DNA from: Beijerinckiaceae bacterium
GTDB lineage: Bacteria > Pseudomonadota > Alphaproteobacteria > Rhizobiales > Beijerinckiaceae
Assembly: GCA_027531565.1 (NCBI GenBank)
Contig: JAPZSB010000008.1
Span: 84,350-148,349, forward strand
Direction of reading: 5' to 3'
DNA length: 64,000 bases
The translations under genes and the position numbers were made by a program. Below are positions 1 to 8,664 of this stretch, in pieces; positions within the stretch are counted from its first letter, which is position 1; every line of letters begins with the position of its first letter. The notes beneath the pieces are model-generated. The model saw nothing but the letters and a program-made list of their open reading frames with translations. It made no database searches and had not been told where the DNA came from.

Positions 1-2
1 TT

Positions 3-395
3 TCACAGGGCGCGGAGGCCGTGATCGACTATCGCCGCGCCGATTGGCCTCACGCCCATGAGGGGGCGTTCGATCTTGTTATCGATACCGCCGGCGCGAT
101 CCCGGCCTCGCAAAGCGTCCGGCTGGCCCGCCCCGGCGGCCGGCTCGTGGCCCTCGCAGCCTCGCTCTGGGACTTTCTGGCCATGCCCTGGCTGAATGCC
201 CGGTCCGGCCGTTCGGTGATCGGTGGCATGGTGCCGGACAATGCGGAAGGGCTGGCCCGCGTGATGGCCCTGGCCGAATCCGGCGTGCTGCGTCCGGCCA
301 TCGGCGCCCGCTTTCCGCTGGAGCGGATCGGCGAGGCCCATGCCCTGATCGATGCGGGGCACAAGACCGGCAGTATCCTCATCACGGTGGACTGA
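3..395 (+). CDS. NADPH:quinone reductase-like zinc-type dehydrogenase, 3' part
   Basis: This is the C-terminal 130 residues of a medium-chain dehydrogenase/reductase; the 5' end lies outside the window. The visible part begins in the cofactor-binding half with Gly-Ala-Glu-Ala-Val-Ile-Asp-Tyr, the usual segment after the nucleotide-binding Rossmann strand. A later stretch, LVIDTAGA, and the ending RIGEAHALIDAGHKTGSILI are typical of quinone oxidoreductase-like members. Family members reduce quinones or enoyl/carbonyl substrates with NADPH. The substrate cannot be deduced. The frame is open to the left edge, so the partial status is firm; the exact subfamily is not. Confidence 0.8.
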   Translation, partial: SQGAEAVIDYRRADWPHAHEGAFDLVIDTAGAIPASQSVRLARPGGRLVALAASLWDFLAMPWLNARSGRSVIGGMVPDNAEGLARVMALAESGVLRPAIGARFPLERIGEAHALIDAGHKTGSILITVD

Positions 396-442
396 GCACA
401 GCGACGTCTTGAGCTATCGCGAAACTCGAATTGGAAGTGGCA

Positions 443-471
443 TTGACCGGTTTCGATTCTTAAGTTTGAAT
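443..471 (+). promoter_or_regulatory. Candidate sigma-70 promoter of the DUF4261-like gene
   Basis: TTGACC at 443-448 and TTGAAT at 466-471 are separated by 17 bp. They match the -35 consensus at 5/6 and the -10 consensus at 4/6. The stretch is A+T-rich compared with the surrounding chromosome and sits just upstream of the gene starting at 499. This is inferred from sequence only. Confidence 0.4.
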
Positions 472-474
472 ACA

Positions 475-490
475 CACCTCAGTCGAGGTG
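475..490 (+). promoter_or_regulatory. Hairpin enclosing the ribosome binding site
   Basis: CACCTC (475-480), loop AGTC (481-484) and GAGGTG (485-490) form a perfect 6-bp stem. The 3' arm is itself the Shine-Dalgarno sequence of the gene starting at 499, with an 8-nt spacing. The ribosome binding site would therefore be paired in the mRNA leader. Confidence 0.45.
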
Positions 491-498
491 AATTCGCA

Positions 499-1335
499 AT
501 GAATGGATTTTCTATCACCCTGTTGATGAAGCAGGCTTTCAAAATAGATCAAGAACATCTTCATGCTGCCATCGCTCAATTTTCTGGTGGAAATTGCGAG
601 CTTGAGCTTGAAGAGTCTGCAAGTAGCGAACCAACTGTCTTTCTTAAGGTCGATGGGCACACGATTTTCATTTTGAACATGGATACCCCTCACCCTGGTC
701 TGTCGGAATACGTTCCGGACGGTCCAAATTTGTTTTGGTCGACAGTTTCTGAAGATTTGGCTGAACACAGTGCTCACATCATTCTGGCATGTGTGTCGAG
801 AACGAGCGACTACAATTCAGCAATTTCGACGGCTCGAGCTGTTTCAATTCTAGCGGGCGCAATAGCCCGCATGCATGACTGTATCGGTATTTACGTCCCA
901 AGCGCTGAAAATTTTATCAATTCAGAATTCTATTTAAAACAAATTGAGCAATATATTAGAAAAGATGCTGTCCCTATCAACGCGTGGGTGCGCCATTACA
1001 TATTTGAAGACCAAGATGGTCCGGTTGTTGTAACCAATGGACTGCGTCCTTTTCTTGGAACAGAATTCGAGATTTTTGGTTCCATTTCCTCTCAGGGTGG
1101 TTTTCTTGGAAATTTGTTTGGCAAGAAGAAATCACAGATAGTTGCGAACCTGTCCGAATTGCTGCCGACTGCGATGACAATTTCCAGTTATGCGCTTCAA
1201 GGCAACGTGGCCCTTCAACGTGGGGAAACGATCGGGGGCGAGGATGGCGGGATCAAGTTCATGATCAGCTACGCAAATGAAGGCAAACTCGATACAGGCC
1301 CCGTCACACACTTCAGGCCCATGTCGGTCTCTTGA
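499..1335 (+). CDS. DUF4261-like protein, A+T-rich
   Basis: This 278-residue protein of unknown function resembles the DUF4261 family. The C-terminal half carries features I associate with it: LRPFLGTEFEIFGS near residues 178-191, then ELLPTAMTISSYALQGN and GIKFMISYANEG near the end. No signal peptide or membrane segment is visible. The ATG at 499 is preferred over the upstream in-frame starts because GAGGTG lies 8 nt before it and the upstream codons overlap the previous gene. Base composition and codon use are clearly more A+T-rich than all neighbours (AAA, ATT and TTT codons are common), which suggests acquisition by transfer. The gene stands alone between a dehydrogenase and hom. The family assignment is moderately sure; the function is unknown. 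Confidence 0.65.
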   Translation: MNGFSITLLMKQAFKIDQEHLHAAIAQFSGGNCELELEESASSEPTVFLKVDGHTIFILNMDTPHPGLSEYVPDGPNLFWSTVSEDLAEHSAHIILACVSRTSDYNSAISTARAVSILAGAIARMHDCIGIYVPSAENFINSEFYLKQIEQYIRKDAVPINAWVRHYIFEDQDGPVVVTNGLRPFLGTEFEIFGSISSQGGFLGNLFGKKKSQIVANLSELLPTAMTISSYALQGNVALQRGETIGGEDGGIKFMISYANEGKLDTGPVTHFRPMSVS

Positions 1336-1429
1336 AAGCAATTCTAGTTTTTACTGGCCCTTCCCCCACCAGCTATTCCCCGCTAAGAGCCTCGCTCGGA
1401 TTGCGAGAGGCGACTCAGGGGGGGCAGAT

Positions 1430-2731
1430 ATGGCAGACGCACTCAGGATCGGCATTGCCGGGCTCGGGACGGTCGGTGCCGCCACGATCCGGATCCTCAC
1501 TTCGGCCCATAACGAACTGTCGGTCCGTGCCGGCCGAGCGATCCGGATCGTCGCGGTTTCTGCCCGCACGAAGGGCCGTGATCGTGGCGTCGATCTCTCC
1601 GGCTATCGCTGGCATGATGATCCGGTTGCGCTGGCGCAGGACCCGGAGGTTGATCTCGTCGTCGAGCTGATGGGCGGTTCGGAAGGTCAGGCGAAGGCGC
1701 TGGTCGAGGCCGCGCTGGCGGCCGGGAAGCCGGTCGTGACGGCCAACAAGGCACTGCTCGCCTCGCATGGCCAGTCGCTCGCCCGGGCAGCGGAAACCAG
1801 CGGCACCACGATCGCCTTCGAGGCGGCGGCGGCCGGCGGCATTCCCGTGATCAAGGCCCTGCGCGAGGCACTCGTCGGCAACACGATGCGCCGGGTTTCG
1901 GGCATCCTCAACGGCACCTGCAATTACATCCTCAGCCGGATGGAGGCCGAAGGGCTGGATTTCCAGCAATGCCTGAAGGCCGCGCAGGACCTGGGCTATG
2001 CCGAGGCGGATCCCACCTTCGACATCGAGGGCTATGACACGGCCCACAAGCTGGCCCTGCTGACGGCGCTCGCTTTCGGCACCGAGGTCGATGGCGATGC
2101 CGTCTATGTCGAGGGCATTTCCGGCGTCACCCCGCTCGATCTCGAAATGGCCGAGGAACTCGGCTTCCGCATCAAGCTGCTCGGCGTGGCCGAGCGGACG
2201 GCGGCGGGCATCGAGCAGCGCGTCCACCCCACCATGGTTTCCCGGTCGAGCCAGCTCGCCGGCGTCATGGGCGTGACCAATGCCGTCGCCATCGATGCCG
2301 ATCCCGTCGGCACGATCACGCTGGTCGGCCCCGGCGCCGGCGGCGGCGCGACCGCCTCGGCCGTGGTCGGGGACATTGTCGATCTTGCCCGCGGCAACCG
2401 CGTGGCCACGTTCGGCCGGCCCTCGCGCGAACTTGACAAGCCGATCCGCGCGCCGATGCAGCGCCACGAGGGCGGCTACTATATCCGCCTCCAGGTCATG
2501 GACCGGCCGGGCGCTGCCGCGATCATCGCCACCCGCATGGCCGAGCGCGGCATCAGCCTCGAATCCATCCTCCAGAAGGGCCGCGACGCCCGCCGCAACG
2601 CCAATGGCTCGGTGCCGGTGATCCTGATCACCTATGCCACCACGGAACTGCTGATCCGCAACGCCGTCGCCGCGATCGCCGAGGATGGCGTGCTCGACGG
2701 TCCGCCGCAGGTGATCCGCATCGAGCGGTAG
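1430..2731 (+). CDS. hom: Homoserine dehydrogenase
   Basis: This enzyme reduces L-aspartate-4-semialdehyde to L-homoserine with NAD(P)H, the branch point to threonine, methionine and isoleucine. The 433-residue length is normal for the monofunctional ACT-domain form. The N-terminal nucleotide-binding glycine motif GIAGLGTVG lies near residues 8-16. The substrate domain carries GILNGTCNYILS, and DIEGYDTAHKLAL near residue 207 contains the catalytic lysine. An ACT regulatory domain follows from about residue 350 (YYIRLQVMDRPGAAAIIA), implying feedback control by an amino acid. The ATG at 1430 is preceded by a G-rich Shine-Dalgarno stretch at 1418-1424. The upstream in-frame start at 1277 lies inside the previous gene. 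Confidence 0.95.
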   Translation: MADALRIGIAGLGTVGAATIRILTSAHNELSVRAGRAIRIVAVSARTKGRDRGVDLSGYRWHDDPVALAQDPEVDLVVELMGGSEGQAKALVEAALAAGKPVVTANKALLASHGQSLARAAETSGTTIAFEAAAAGGIPVIKALREALVGNTMRRVSGILNGTCNYILSRMEAEGLDFQQCLKAAQDLGYAEADPTFDIEGYDTAHKLALLTALAFGTEVDGDAVYVEGISGVTPLDLEMAEELGFRIKLLGVAERTAAGIEQRVHPTMVSRSSQLAGVMGVTNAVAIDADPVGTITLVGPGAGGGATASAVVGDIVDLARGNRVATFGRPSRELDKPIRAPMQRHEGGYYIRLQVMDRPGAAAIIATRMAERGISLESILQKGRDARRNANGSVPVILITYATTELLIRNAVAAIAEDGVLDGPPQVIRIER

Positions 2732-2818
2732 CAAGAGGGTGACGAAGCCGCGCGGCCCTGCTAGAAGCCGCGCGATCTGTCATCACCCAATCACAAACAA
2801 GAACCGCAGGGCTGCCCC

Positions 2819-3814
2819 ATGGTCGATCTCGTCGTCTCGGAAGACAAAATCATCGAACGCATCCTCACGATGGAACTCGTCCGTGTGACGGAGCGGGCGG
2901 CGGTGGCCTCGGCCAAGCTGCGCGGCCGCGGCAACGAGAAGGCGGCAGACCAGGCGGCGGTCGATGCGATGCGGCGCGAGCTGAACCGCCTGCCGATCGA
3001 CGGCACCATCGTGATCGGCGAGGGCGAGCGCGACGAGGCGCCGATGCTCTTCATCGGCGAGAAGGTCGGCACGACCAAGGGCCCGAAGGTGGATATCGCG
3101 GTCGATCCGCTGGAGGGCACGACGCTCTGCGCCAAGGACATGCCGGGCTCGATCGCCGTGATGGCGATGGCCCAGGCCGGCACCCTGCTCTACGCGCCGG
3201 ACGTGTACATGGACAAGATCGCCATCGGCCCCGGCTATCCCAAAGGCATCGTCGATCTCGACGCCTCGCCCGAGGACAACATCATGGCCCTCGCCAAGGC
3301 CAAGGGCGTCCCGGCCGGCGAGATCACGGCGCTGGTCATGGATCGTCCGCGCCATGCCGAGCTGATCGCCCGGCTGCGCGCCATCGGCTGCTCGATCCGC
3401 CTCATCACCGACGGCGACGTGGTCGGCGTGATCCAGTGCGCCGAAACCGCGAAAACCGGCATCGATATCTATCTCGGCATCGGCGGCGCCCCGGAAGGCG
3501 TGCTCGCGGCCGGCGCGCTGCGCTGCGTCGGCGGCCAGATGCAGGGCCGGCTGATCCTCGACACGCCGGAAAAGGTGGCCCGCGCCGCCACGATGGGCAT
3601 CAAGGATCCGAAGAAGAAATACGAGCTGCACGAACTCGCTTCCGGCGATGTCGTGGTCGCCGCGACCGGCGTCACCGATGGCGCGCTGCTCAAGGGCGTC
3701 AAGTTCTCGGGCAATATCATCGAGACCGAAACCATCGTCTATCGCTCGCTCACCGGCACCGTGCGCCGCATCGCCGGCGAGCATCGCCAGCTGGACAAGT
3801 TCCATCTGGACTGA
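2819..3814 (+). CDS. glpX: Class II fructose-1,6-bisphosphatase
   Basis: This enzyme hydrolyses fructose 1,6-bisphosphate to fructose 6-phosphate in gluconeogenesis. In phototrophs it, or a sedoheptulose-bisphosphatase activity, can serve the Calvin cycle. At 331 residues it has the GlpX length. Recognisable motifs are GEGERDEAPMLFIGE near residues 67-81, the metal/phosphate-binding DPLEGTT near residue 97, and GIGGAPEGVLAAGALRC. The order hom-glpX-recJ is common on Rhizobiales chromosomes and suggests core rather than accessory DNA. No second bisphosphatase or RuBisCO gene lies in the window, so a Calvin-cycle role cannot be judged. Confidence 0.95.
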   Translation: MVDLVVSEDKIIERILTMELVRVTERAAVASAKLRGRGNEKAADQAAVDAMRRELNRLPIDGTIVIGEGERDEAPMLFIGEKVGTTKGPKVDIAVDPLEGTTLCAKDMPGSIAVMAMAQAGTLLYAPDVYMDKIAIGPGYPKGIVDLDASPEDNIMALAKAKGVPAGEITALVMDRPRHAELIARLRAIGCSIRLITDGDVVGVIQCAETAKTGIDIYLGIGGAPEGVLAAGALRCVGGQMQGRLILDTPEKVARAATMGIKDPKKKYELHELASGDVVVAATGVTDGALLKGVKFSGNIIETETIVYRSLTGTVRRIAGEHRQLDKFHLD

Positions 3815-3892
3815 TCGGCTCCGGTTGCTGGACAGCGGATCGGGTTTCGCGCAAGGTCCGGACGGAGGGGAATTGCTAGAAGGATAGCGCCG

Positions 3893-4336
3893 ATGTCGCT
3901 CAACATCCGTTCCCTCCTGCCTGCCGACCGTGCCCGCTGGGAGCCGCTCTGGCAGGGCTATCTCACCTTCTACAAGGCCAGCCTGCCGGCGGAGGTGACC
4001 GACACCACCTGGCGCCGCCTGATGGATCCGGCCGAGCCGATGCATGTCTGGGGCGCCTTCGAGGGCGAGACCCTGCTCGGCATCGTGCAATGCGTCATCC
4101 ACCGCACCACCTGGAGCGTGCAGTGGAACTGCTACCTGCAGGACCTGTTCACGGTGGAAGCGGCGCGCGGCAAGGGCGTGGCGCGCGCATTGATCGAGCA
4201 TGTCTACCGCGAGGCCAAGGCGATGGATTGCTACCGCGTCTACTGGCAGACGCATGAATCCAACGCCGTGGCGCAGGTGCTCTACAACAAGGTGGCGGAG
4301 CGCTCGGGCTTCATCGTCTACCGCCACAATCTCTGA
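3893..4336 (+). CDS. GNAT-family N-acetyltransferase
   Basis: This 147-residue protein has the GNAT fold. The acetyl-CoA-binding motif A is visible as YLQDLFTVEAARGKGVARAL (roughly residues 82-101), followed by the motif B region EAKAMDCYRVYWQTHESNAVA. It transfers an acetyl group to an unidentified amine. It sits between glpX and recJ, with its stop only 2 nt before the recJ start, so it is probably cotranscribed with recJ. The substrate is unknown. Confidence 0.85.
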   Translation: MSLNIRSLLPADRARWEPLWQGYLTFYKASLPAEVTDTTWRRLMDPAEPMHVWGAFEGETLLGIVQCVIHRTTWSVQWNCYLQDLFTVEAARGKGVARALIEHVYREAKAMDCYRVYWQTHESNAVAQVLYNKVAERSGFIVYRHNL

Positions 4337-4338
4337 GC

Positions 4339-6117
4339 ATGGACAAGGCCGCCTATCTCGGGGTGACGCGCTCGGTCCTCGGTCGCCGCTGGGCCGACCG
4401 GCTGGACGAGGGTGCCGCGCGCGAGGCGGAGGCGATCAGCCGGCTGCTCGACGTGCCGGTCATCCTCGCCCGCCTGCTGGCCGGGCGGGGCGCCACGACG
4501 GAGGATGCCGCCCGGCGGCTCGAACCCCGCCTGCGGGACTGGCTGCCCGACCCCTCCACCGTGCTCGATCTCGACAAGGCCGTGCTGCGGCTGGCCCGCG
4601 CCGTCGAGAAAGGCGAGCGCGTCGCGATCTTCGGCGATTACGATGTTGACGGCGCCTGTTCGGCGGCCCTGCTTGGCCATGCCCTTCGCCATGCCGGGCT
4701 GGATCCGCTCATCCATATCCCGGACCGGCTGACCGAGGGCTATGGCCCGAATGCCGAGGCGATCCGCCAGTTGCGCGGGCGCGGCGCCACGCTGCTGGTC
4801 TGCGTCGATTGCGGCACCTCGGGCCATGCGCCTCTGGCCGAGGCGGCGGCGATCGGCATGGATGTGCTGGTGCTCGACCATCACCAGGCGCCGGAAACCT
4901 TGCCGGAGGTCCATGCGCTCGTGAACCCGAACCGGTTGGATGATCTCTCGGGCCTCGGCCATCTCTGCGCGGCGGGCGTGGTCTTCCTCGTGCTGGTCGG
5001 CCTGAACCGGCAGTTGCGCGGCTCGCGCCACACCCTGCCCGAACTGATGAGCCAGCTCGATCTCGTTGCCCTCGCCACGGTTGCGGATGTCGTGCCGCTG
5101 ACCGGCCTCAACCGCGCCTATGTTTCGCAGGGTCTGAAGATCATGCGCGCCCGCGAGCGGCCGGGCCTTGTCGCTCTGGCCGATGTCTCGCGGCTCGATG
5201 CCGAGCCCGAGGCCTGGCATCTCGGCTATCTGCTCGGCCCGCGCATCAATGCCGGCGGCCGGATCGGTGATGCCGCCCTCGGCGCGCGGCTGCTGATGAG
5301 CGAGGATCGCGACGAGGCGGGCCGGATCGCCACGCAGCTCGATCATCTCAACCGCGAGCGGCAGGCGGTGGAGGAGGCCATGCTCGCCGAGGCCGAGGAC
5401 GAGGCGATCCGCCTCGCCGGTCTGGAAGGCGAGGGCCGCACCGTTCTGGTCGTGGCCGGCGAACGCTGGCATCCCGGCATTGTCGGCATCGTCGCCGGCC
5501 GGCTGAAGGAGCGGTTCCAGCGCCCGGCTTTCGCGTTCGCGCCGGGCGATCCCGGCCTGCTCACCGGGTCGGGGCGGTCGATCGCCGGGGTCGATCTCGG
5601 CGCCGCCGTTCGCCACGCGGTGGAATCCGGGCTCGCCCGCAAGGGCGGCGGCCATGCCATGGCGGCCGGCATCACGCTGGAGGAAGCGGGGCTTGCCGCC
5701 TTTTCCGCCTTTCTCGAAGAGCGGCTCGCTGCGTCTGTCGCCACCTCGCGCGAGGCGGATTTCCTGCGCCTCGATGCGGCACTGACCGCCGAGAGCCTGA
5801 CGCCGGATTTCGTCACCGAGATCCAGCGGGCCGGCCCGTTCGGGCAGGGCAACCCCGAGCCGGTTTTCGCGCTGCCGGCCCATTCGGTGCTCGATCTGCG
5901 TGAATTGCGGAACGGCCATCTGCGCGTCACCCTCGCCAGCCAGGGCGGCGCGCGGCTCGAAGCCATGGCCTTCCGGGCCGGCGGCCGTCCGCTGGGCGAG
6001 GCGCTTCAGGCCCATCGGGGACGGAAGATCCATGCCGCTGTCTCGGTCTCGCGCGACATGTGGGGCGGCAAGCCCCGCGTCAGCGCGCGCCTCGTCGATT
6101 TCGCGCCGGCCGGCTAA
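4339..6117 (+). CDS. recJ: Single-stranded-DNA-specific exonuclease RecJ
   Basis: RecJ degrades single-stranded DNA 5' to 3' in recombination, mismatch and base-excision repair. The 592 residues carry the DHH phosphoesterase motifs: GDYDVDGACS near residue 98, VDCGTSGH, LDHHQAP near residue 179, and PRINAGGRIGDA. A DHHA1-type segment (GIVGIVAGRLKERF, then GGHAMAAG) and a C-terminal OB-like region (HLRVTLASQGGARLEAMAF) follow. The ATG at 4339 lies 2 nt after the stop of the acetyltransferase gene. The 3' end overlaps the convergent transporter gene by 4 nt. Confidence 0.95.
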   Translation: MDKAAYLGVTRSVLGRRWADRLDEGAAREAEAISRLLDVPVILARLLAGRGATTEDAARRLEPRLRDWLPDPSTVLDLDKAVLRLARAVEKGERVAIFGDYDVDGACSAALLGHALRHAGLDPLIHIPDRLTEGYGPNAEAIRQLRGRGATLLVCVDCGTSGHAPLAEAAAIGMDVLVLDHHQAPETLPEVHALVNPNRLDDLSGLGHLCAAGVVFLVLVGLNRQLRGSRHTLPELMSQLDLVALATVADVVPLTGLNRAYVSQGLKIMRARERPGLVALADVSRLDAEPEAWHLGYLLGPRINAGGRIGDAALGARLLMSEDRDEAGRIATQLDHLNRERQAVEEAMLAEAEDEAIRLAGLEGEGRTVLVVAGERWHPGIVGIVAGRLKERFQRPAFAFAPGDPGLLTGSGRSIAGVDLGAAVRHAVESGLARKGGGHAMAAGITLEEAGLAAFSAFLEERLAASVATSREADFLRLDAALTAESLTPDFVTEIQRAGPFGQGNPEPVFALPAHSVLDLRELRNGHLRVTLASQGGARLEAMAFRAGGRPLGEALQAHRGRKIHAAVSVSRDMWGGKPRVSARLVDFAPAG

Positions 6118-7007
6118 CCCGGCCCGGCAGCCTTTTCCCGCGCCCGCACCTGCTCGCGCAGGAAGATGTAGAGGCCGGCGGCGACGATGATGGCCGAGCC
6201 GACAAAGACATGCAGCGCCGGCCAGTCCCCGAAGAACAGCCAGCCGAGCAGCACGGCCCAGACGATCAGCGTGTACTGGTAGGGCACCACCACGGCGGCG
6301 GGCGCGTAGCGCAGGGCGCGGTTCACGCCCATATGGGCAAGATTGGCCACGATCCCGAGCAGCATCAGCGCCATGAAATCGAACAGCGACGGCGGCACCC
6401 AGCGGAACGGGGCGACCAGCAGCCCGAACAGCAGGGCGCTCGCCACCTGCCAGGAGACGAGCGTCACCTCGTTCGTGCCTGCCAGTTTCCGGGTGAGGAT
6501 GTTCAGCGCCGCGAAGAGAATGGTTCCGGCCAGGGCGATCAGGGCCGGCCAGCCCATCCCGTCTCCGGTCGGGTTGACAGCGATCAGCACGCCGACAAAG
6601 CCGAGAGCGACGGCCGTCCAGCGGCGCCAGCCTACCTGCTCCTTCAGGAACAGGACGGCCATCAGCGTCACGAAGATCGGCCCGGCGAGATAGAACGCCA
6701 CGGCATTGGCCAGAGGCAGGTAGATCACGGCCCAGTAGAAGAAGGCGACCTCGGCCGTCGAGCAGAAGGCCCGGAGCACATGCAGCCAGGGCCGCTCCGG
6801 GAAGGCCACCGTGCGCCAGCCGGTGCGGTGGATGGCCGGCGCCAGCATCAAGGCGCCGGCGAAGGAGCGAATCAGCAGCAATTGCGCCACGCCATAGGTG
6901 GCGACCAGCCATTTGCCCATCACGTCGTTCAACGAGAAGGCGAACATGGCCGCGAGCATGAATCCGATTCCGGCAAGCGTCCGGTCGGGCGGGGAGGGAG
7001 GGGTCAC
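6114..7007 (-). CDS. EamA-family drug/metabolite transporter
   Basis: This 297-residue integral membrane protein has about ten hydrophobic helices arranged as two EamA repeats. It starts with LAGIGFMLAAMFAFSLNDVMGKWLV, and the second repeat starts near residue 150 (ALIALAGTILFAALNILTRKL). EamA proteins export amino acids, metabolites or drugs by secondary transport. Residues such as EVAFFYWAVIYLPLANAVAF are typical. The substrate is unknown. The gene converges on recJ with a 4-nt overlap and stands alone on the minus strand. Confidence 0.85.
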   Translation of the reverse strand: MTPPSPPDRTLAGIGFMLAAMFAFSLNDVMGKWLVATYGVAQLLLIRSFAGALMLAPAIHRTGWRTVAFPERPWLHVLRAFCSTAEVAFFYWAVIYLPLANAVAFYLAGPIFVTLMAVLFLKEQVGWRRWTAVALGFVGVLIAVNPTGDGMGWPALIALAGTILFAALNILTRKLAGTNEVTLVSWQVASALLFGLLVAPFRWVPPSLFDFMALMLLGIVANLAHMGVNRALRYAPAAVVVPYQYTLIVWAVLLGWLFFGDWPALHVFVGSAIIVAAGLYIFLREQVRAREKAAGPG

Positions 7008-7170
7008 GATGGATCAATCCTGTCAGTTATGCAGGGCAAAACACGAAGTGACGCCATCCGCAAGGGCCGACTCCCCCGGGCGCCGGAAAGGGCCTGAAGG
7101 TTTTTCACGAAATCTGCAATCGGGTGCTTGCCCCACCGCGCGAACCTCGCTATTAGACCGGCTCTCGCGG

Positions 7171-7245
7171 GCGCCCTTCGTCTATCGGTTAGGACGACAG
7201 CCTTTCACGTTGTAAAGACGGGTTCGATTCCCGTAGGGCGCGCCA
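7171..7245 (+). tRNA. tRNA-Glu (anticodon UUC), CCA encoded
   Basis: The cloverleaf is complete. A 7-bp acceptor stem pairs GCGCCCT (7171-7177) with AGGGCGC (7235-7241). The D arm is at about 7180-7193. The anticodon stem is ACAGC/GTTGT with loop CTTTCAC, giving anticodon TTC. The T arm is ACGGG-TTCGATT-CCCGT. Discriminator G7242 is followed by genomic CCA at 7243-7245. It reads GAA/GAG. In bacteria of this kind Glu-tRNA(Glu) is normally not the 5-aminolevulinate precursor, because hemA (ALA synthase, 21134-22345) is present. Confidence 0.95.
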
Positions 7246-7286
7246 CGAGATTTTCCCCTCCTGAATCGACGATGACAGCAGGCTCC

Positions 7287-7302
7287 TGGCAGGCCGAATG
7301 CT
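7287..7302 (+). promoter_or_regulatory. Weak candidate sigma-54 promoter before the M20 hydrolase
   Basis: TGGCAGGCCGAATGCT keeps the GG and GC dinucleotides at the spacing of the -24/-12 consensus, but deviates at two other consensus positions. It lies about 120 nt before the start at 7421. It is much weaker than the site at 10133-10147 and could be chance. Confidence 0.25.
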
Positions 7303-7420
7303 GCTGCCGCGTAAGCGCCGCAGAATCTTGCCGGAACGGAATGCTTTCCGCTGGCGAGGCGCCGTCGCGCTCGACTAGGCTTGCGGCTGAAGGCAGCGTC
7401 GCGTTCGGAGGACAGTCATC

Positions 7421-8650
7421 ATGGCGACCAATCTGCGGATCGAGGGATCACGCCTGCTGTCGCGGCTGATGGCGCTCGCGGAGATCGGCGCCACGCCCGA
7501 GGGCGGCTGCCGCCGCCTCGCGCTGAGCGACGAGGACCGCGCCGGCCGGGACTGGCTGGTCGGCCAGATGCAGGGCCTCGGCCTCGATGTCCGGATCGAT
7601 GCGATCGGCAACATTGTCGGCATCCTGCCGGGTTCCGAATCCGGACCGTCCGTGATTCTCGGCTCGCATATCGACACCGTCGCGACCGGCGGCCGGTATG
7701 ACGGCGCGCTCGGCGTCGTGGCCGGGCTCGAGGTTCTCGCCACCCTGCGGGAGGCCGGGATCACCCCGCGCCACCCGATGGCTGTCATCGCCTTCACCAA
7801 CGAGGAGGGCGCCCGGTTCCAGCCGGACATGCTCGGCTCCTTCGTCTGGGGCGGCGGCCTGCCGCTGTCCGAGGCGCTGGCGCAGCGCGATTCCGATGGC
7901 GCGGTGCTGGGGGCCGAACTGGGCCGGATCGGCTATGCGGGGCCGGACGCGCCAGGCTTTCTTGCGGCGCGGGCCTATTTCGAGTTGCATATCGAGCAGG
8001 GCCCCGTGCTCGAGCAGGAAGGGCTGCAGATCGGCGCGGTGACCGGGGTTCAGGGCATCACCTGGCTGGAATTCACCATCGGGGGCGAACCGCGCCATGG
8101 CGGCACCACGCCGATGAAATATCGCCGCGATGCCGGGCTTCTGGCGGCACGCATCAACGTCTTCGCCCATGAGCAGACGCAGGCGGTGCCCGATCTCCTT
8201 GCCAATATGGGCTTCGTCCGGATGCTGCCGGGCAATGTCAATGTCGTGCCCGAAACGGTGACCTGCACGCTCGACCTCCGCAACCCGGACCAGGCCCTGC
8301 TGGATGCGGCGGAGCAGGCCATCCGGCATTTCGCGACGCGGGCAGCAGAGAAGGCGGGGCTGACTCTGGCGATCCGCGATCTCGCCCGCTTCCCGCCGAC
8401 CCCCTTTGATCCGGCCATGATCGGCCGGGTCGAGCAGGCGGCAGGCACACTCGGCCTCTCCTGCCGGCGGATCATCTCCGGCGCGGGGCATGATGCCCAG
8501 ATCATGGCGGGCCTCTGCCCGACCGGAATGATCTTCATTCCCTCGATCGGCGGGCTCTCGCACAACCCGAAGGAATTCTCCACCGATGCCGATCTCGTGG
8601 CCGGGGCGAATGTCCTCCTGCATGTCGCCTACGACGCCGCCATGGCGTGA
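7421..8650 (+). CDS. M20-family amidohydrolase (allantoate / N-carbamoyl-amino-acid hydrolase type)
   Basis: This Zn-dependent hydrolase of 409 residues belongs to the allantoate amidohydrolase / N-carbamoyl-L-amino-acid hydrolase / beta-ureidopropionase group. It cleaves ureido groups to release ammonia and carbon dioxide. Metal-binding motifs are visible: GSHIDTVATGGRYDGALG near residue 81, FTNEEGARF near residue 124 and HIEQGPVLEQEG near residue 190. SGAGHDAQIMAGLCPTGMIFIP lies near the C-terminus. The start at 7421 follows GGAGGA by about 8 nt. The amidase gene begins 14 nt downstream, so the two form an operon. The exact substrate cannot be chosen among carbamoyl-amino acids, allantoate and related ureides. 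Confidence 0.85.
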   Translation: MATNLRIEGSRLLSRLMALAEIGATPEGGCRRLALSDEDRAGRDWLVGQMQGLGLDVRIDAIGNIVGILPGSESGPSVILGSHIDTVATGGRYDGALGVVAGLEVLATLREAGITPRHPMAVIAFTNEEGARFQPDMLGSFVWGGGLPLSEALAQRDSDGAVLGAELGRIGYAGPDAPGFLAARAYFELHIEQGPVLEQEGLQIGAVTGVQGITWLEFTIGGEPRHGGTTPMKYRRDAGLLAARINVFAHEQTQAVPDLLANMGFVRMLPGNVNVVPETVTCTLDLRNPDQALLDAAEQAIRHFATRAAEKAGLTLAIRDLARFPPTPFDPAMIGRVEQAAGTLGLSCRRIISGAGHDAQIMAGLCPTGMIFIPSIGGLSHNPKEFSTDADLVAGANVLLHVAYDAAMA

Positions 8651-8664
8651 CCCGGAGTTGAGGA

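Noticed and set aside
2732..2818. Terminator after hom
   Set aside because: GCCGCGCG occurs twice as a direct repeat rather than as a hairpin, and no T-run follows.
4318..7017. Long minus-strand open frame (899 codons) across recJ and the EamA gene
   Set aside because: It is an antisense shadow of recJ joined to an off-frame reading of the transporter. RecJ and EamA motifs explain both strands.
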